A stretch of 64,000 nucleotides of DNA from CAWCLK01 sp963796225 (lineage in GTDB: Bacteria; Actinomycetota; Nitriliruptoria; Nitriliruptorales; Nitriliruptoraceae). This document shows positions 62,354 through 64,000 of this stretch, one piece after another (position 1 is the first letter of the stretch; each line of letters opens with the position of its first letter). A model generated the notes under the pieces. It did no database searches. It had not been told where the DNA came from and worked only from the letters and a program-made list of their open reading frames with translations. The stretch covers positions 103,859 to 167,858 of the forward strand of contig CAWCLK010000028.1 in assembly GCA_963796225.1 (NCBI GenBank), in the 5' to 3' direction. The position numbers were made by a program, and so were the translations under genes.

Positions 62354-63640
62354 GTGGCAGGCTTCGGCATCTGGGGGGCGCTGTCGTTCAGCGCCATCCT
62401 CGTGCTGGCCGTGATGCTGCTGCACCGTGCCGTGCGGCGCGAGGACGACGTGTTCGTGGCCCGGGTCCTGATCGCCGGGTTCGTCGCCAAGCTGGTCGGC
62501 TCGCGGCGTCTACTTCTTCTTCCTCACCGGGGTGTACGAGGGCGGGGACTCGTTCGGCTACGTCAACGTCGGCGCGCAGATCGCCGAGGGTCTGCGCAAC
62601 GGGCAGATCCCAGAAACGGCGTGGGACACCGGTACGAGGTCGATGGAGTTCCTCAGCGGCGTGCTGTTCTTCCTCACGCAGGCGCACCTGGTGATCGGCT
62701 TCGTCGTCTTCGGGCTGCTCGCCTACCTCGGGGCGGTGCTGGCGTTCCGGGCCTTCGACCTGGCCTTCCCCGAGGGCAACCGCCGCCGCTACGCCGTGCT
62801 CGTGCTGCTGTTCCCCACGATGGTGTTCTGGCCGTCGAGCCTCAGCAAGGACTCGTGGCTGGTCCTCGGCCTCGGGGTCGCGATGTACGGGTTCGCCCGC
62901 GTGCTGCGGCAGCGTGCGGGGCGGCTACCTGCTCGTGCTGGCCGGGACGGCGGCCGCCTACCTGATCCGTCCGCACATGGGCGCGCTGCTGCTGTCGACG
63001 GCCGCGATCGCGTTCGTGCTGCGGCTGCCGCGACCGCGAGGCGAAGCGGGGCGCCAGTGGCGGCCTGGGTCGTCGGCGTGCTGATCTTCAGCGCCGGTGC
63101 CGGCTACGTGCTCGCCAACTTCGCCGACGAGCTGCTGCCGCAGGACGAGAACGTCCAGCAGGCCCAGCTCGACCGGCTGCTCGAGCGGACGGCGACGAAC
63201 ACGCAGACCGGCGGGTCGCAGTTCGAGGCCGACGCCGTCGACTCGCCCGGTGAGGTTCGGCCAGCGCCCTGCTCACCGTCCCGTTCCGCCCGTTCCCGTA
63301 CGAGGCGTCCAACGTCCAGTCGGCGCTGATCAGCCTCGAGGGGCTGGTGCTGCTGGGGCTGTTCGTGTGGTCGCTGCCGCGGATGGTGACGCTGCCGAGG
63401 CTGATGCTCCGGCGGCCCTACGTGACGTTCGCGCTGACCTACACGCTCGGGTTCGTGATCGCCTTCGCCAACATCGGCAACTTCGGCATCCTGGCCCGCC
63501 AGCGCAGCCAGCTGCTGCCGCTCTTCGCCGTGCTGCTCTGCCTCCCGCCGGTCCGGCGGGCCCTCGCCCCCGCCCCGGCGGCGGCCCGCGACGAGGCGGC
63601 GACCGGCGACCGCCACCCGGTGCCCGCCGGTCAGGCCTGA
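62354..63640 (+). pseudogene. Polytopic membrane protein, polysaccharide polymerase-like (frameshifted)
   Basis: Joined pieces give about 430 residues with roughly nine to ten helices: WGALSFSAILVLAVMLL, FVVFGLLAYLGAVLAF, YAVLVLLFPTMVFWPSSLSK, LAGTAAAYLIRPHMGALLL, VVGVLIFSAGAGYVL and FALTYTLGFVIAFANIG. A large outer loop carries YEGGDSFGYVNVGAQ near the start, and ASNVQSALISLEG follows a hydrophilic loop. The start and LIRPHMG resemble EpsG/Wzy-type polymerases next to BY-kinases. Four shifts (near 62510, 62925, 63050, 63255) interrupt it. The GTG start has GGGGGA upstream. It is convergent with the PqqD-like gene (10-bp overlap). Confidence 0.7.
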
Positions 63641-63960
63641 TCCGGCAGGGCGTCGACGGGCTCGGTGCCCTCGACGCCCTCCAGCAGCCCCAGGCGCCCC
63701 AGCCGCTGCACGAACGCCAGCACGTCGGCCTGCACGGTGTCGAGGTCGGCGCCGAAGCCCTCGGCCAGCTCACGGCTGGCGTCGGCGATGGAGGTCTGCC
63801 CGTCGACGAACTCGACGGTCAGCGCCCCGATGGCGTCGAGCTGCACGAGCTGCCCGTCGGACTCGACGTAGAGGACGGCCTCCTCGGCGACCGGGACCAC
63901 CGCGACCTCGTCGCGCAGGCGAGGCACGAACGCGGCCGTGACGTCGTCGGGTGGGATCAT
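63631..63960 (-). CDS. PqqD family peptide chaperone-like protein
   Basis: 109 residues from the ATG at 63960, which has GAGGAGG five bases upstream. An upstream in-frame codon at 63999 reaches the window edge but lacks such a site. PRLRDEVAVVPVAEEAVLYV, LVQLDAIGALTVEFVDGQTS, IADASRELAEGFGADLDTVQ and DVLAFVQRLGRLGLLEGVEG show the winged-helix PqqD (RiPP recognition element) pattern. Such proteins present precursor peptides to modifying enzymes, or accompany polysaccharide loci as stand-alone members. Precursor and enzyme genes, if any, would lie beyond the window. Confidence 0.75.
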   Translation of the reverse strand: MIPPDDVTAAFVPRLRDEVAVVPVAEEAVLYVESDGQLVQLDAIGALTVEFVDGQTSIADASRELAEGFGADLDTVQADVLAFVQRLGRLGLLEGVEGTEPVDALPDQA

Positions 63961-64000
63961 CGGCGCCTCCTCAAGGTCCGGACGCCGCGCCGCCACCATG

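Noticed and set aside
1..64000. tRNA, rRNA, insertion sequences or phage integrase genes
   Set aside because: None could be recognised; no transposase motif or tRNA-like cloverleaf was found by eye.

Overview
The window is very GC-rich, compactly coded on both strands and rich in GTG starts, with 1-8 nt stop/start overlaps (GTGA, ATGA, GTGACTGA) inside operons. A 6C-type small RNA, DUF2510, Septum_form-like and DUF222/HNH proteins, and many secreted lipoproteins and subtilases point to an actinobacterium. The phosphoenolpyruvate carboxykinase is the ATP type rather than the GTP type usual in well-studied actinobacteria, so a deep-branching lineage is possible; no taxonomic marker here proves it.

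Layout. 1-4.3 kb: the end of a wall- or membrane-anchored radical copper oxidase, a coupled duplicated-domain exported protein, an MBL-fold hydrolase and an FG-GAP lipoprotein. 4.4-8.4 kb: a 6C-like RNA on the minus strand, a dynamin-like GTPase, a lipoprotein and a small conserved protein whose 3' end is repeated in tandem. 8.4-12.0 kb: a subtilase with tryptophan-rich repeats, translationally coupled to a PAS-containing histidine kinase. 12.2-37.1 kb: a large surface-glycan island with a sugar nucleotidyltransferase and epimerase, about ten glycosyltransferases, a hexapeptide acyltransferase, two sulfotransferases, at least seven methyltransferases and a Wzm/Wzt-type ABC exporter. 37.3-42.9 kb: ATP-type PEPCK, an esterase lipoprotein and CysD/CysNC (PAPS synthesis). 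42.9-50.8 kb: a cupredoxin, a GDPD-nitrilase fusion, a TasA-like protein, a DsbA/FrnE oxidoreductase and a trypsin-like protease. 51-56 kb: a DUF222/HNH protein and a three-gene DUF2510 membrane operon. 56.1-63.6 kb: a second exopolysaccharide locus with an initiating sugar transferase, a NeuD-like acetyltransferase, a GT4 enzyme, a BY-kinase and a polymerase-like membrane protein. A two-gene unit resembling an orphan MbcA/Xre-type antitoxin plus a small partner sits inside it. A PqqD-like gene closes the window.

How the genes fit together: the two polysaccharide loci supply initiation, chain building, decoration (methyl, acyl, sulfate), export and chain-length control. CysD/CysNC makes PAPS, the donor used by the two sulfotransferases, so a sulfated and methylated surface glycan is the most economical reading.

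Quality warning: about twenty clearly conserved genes are broken by single-base frame shifts while their protein motifs stay intact. Most shifts that could be resolved by hand look like one extra base. This pattern fits residual sequencing indels better than real gene decay. For these genes the outer coordinates are more reliable than the exact internal translation.
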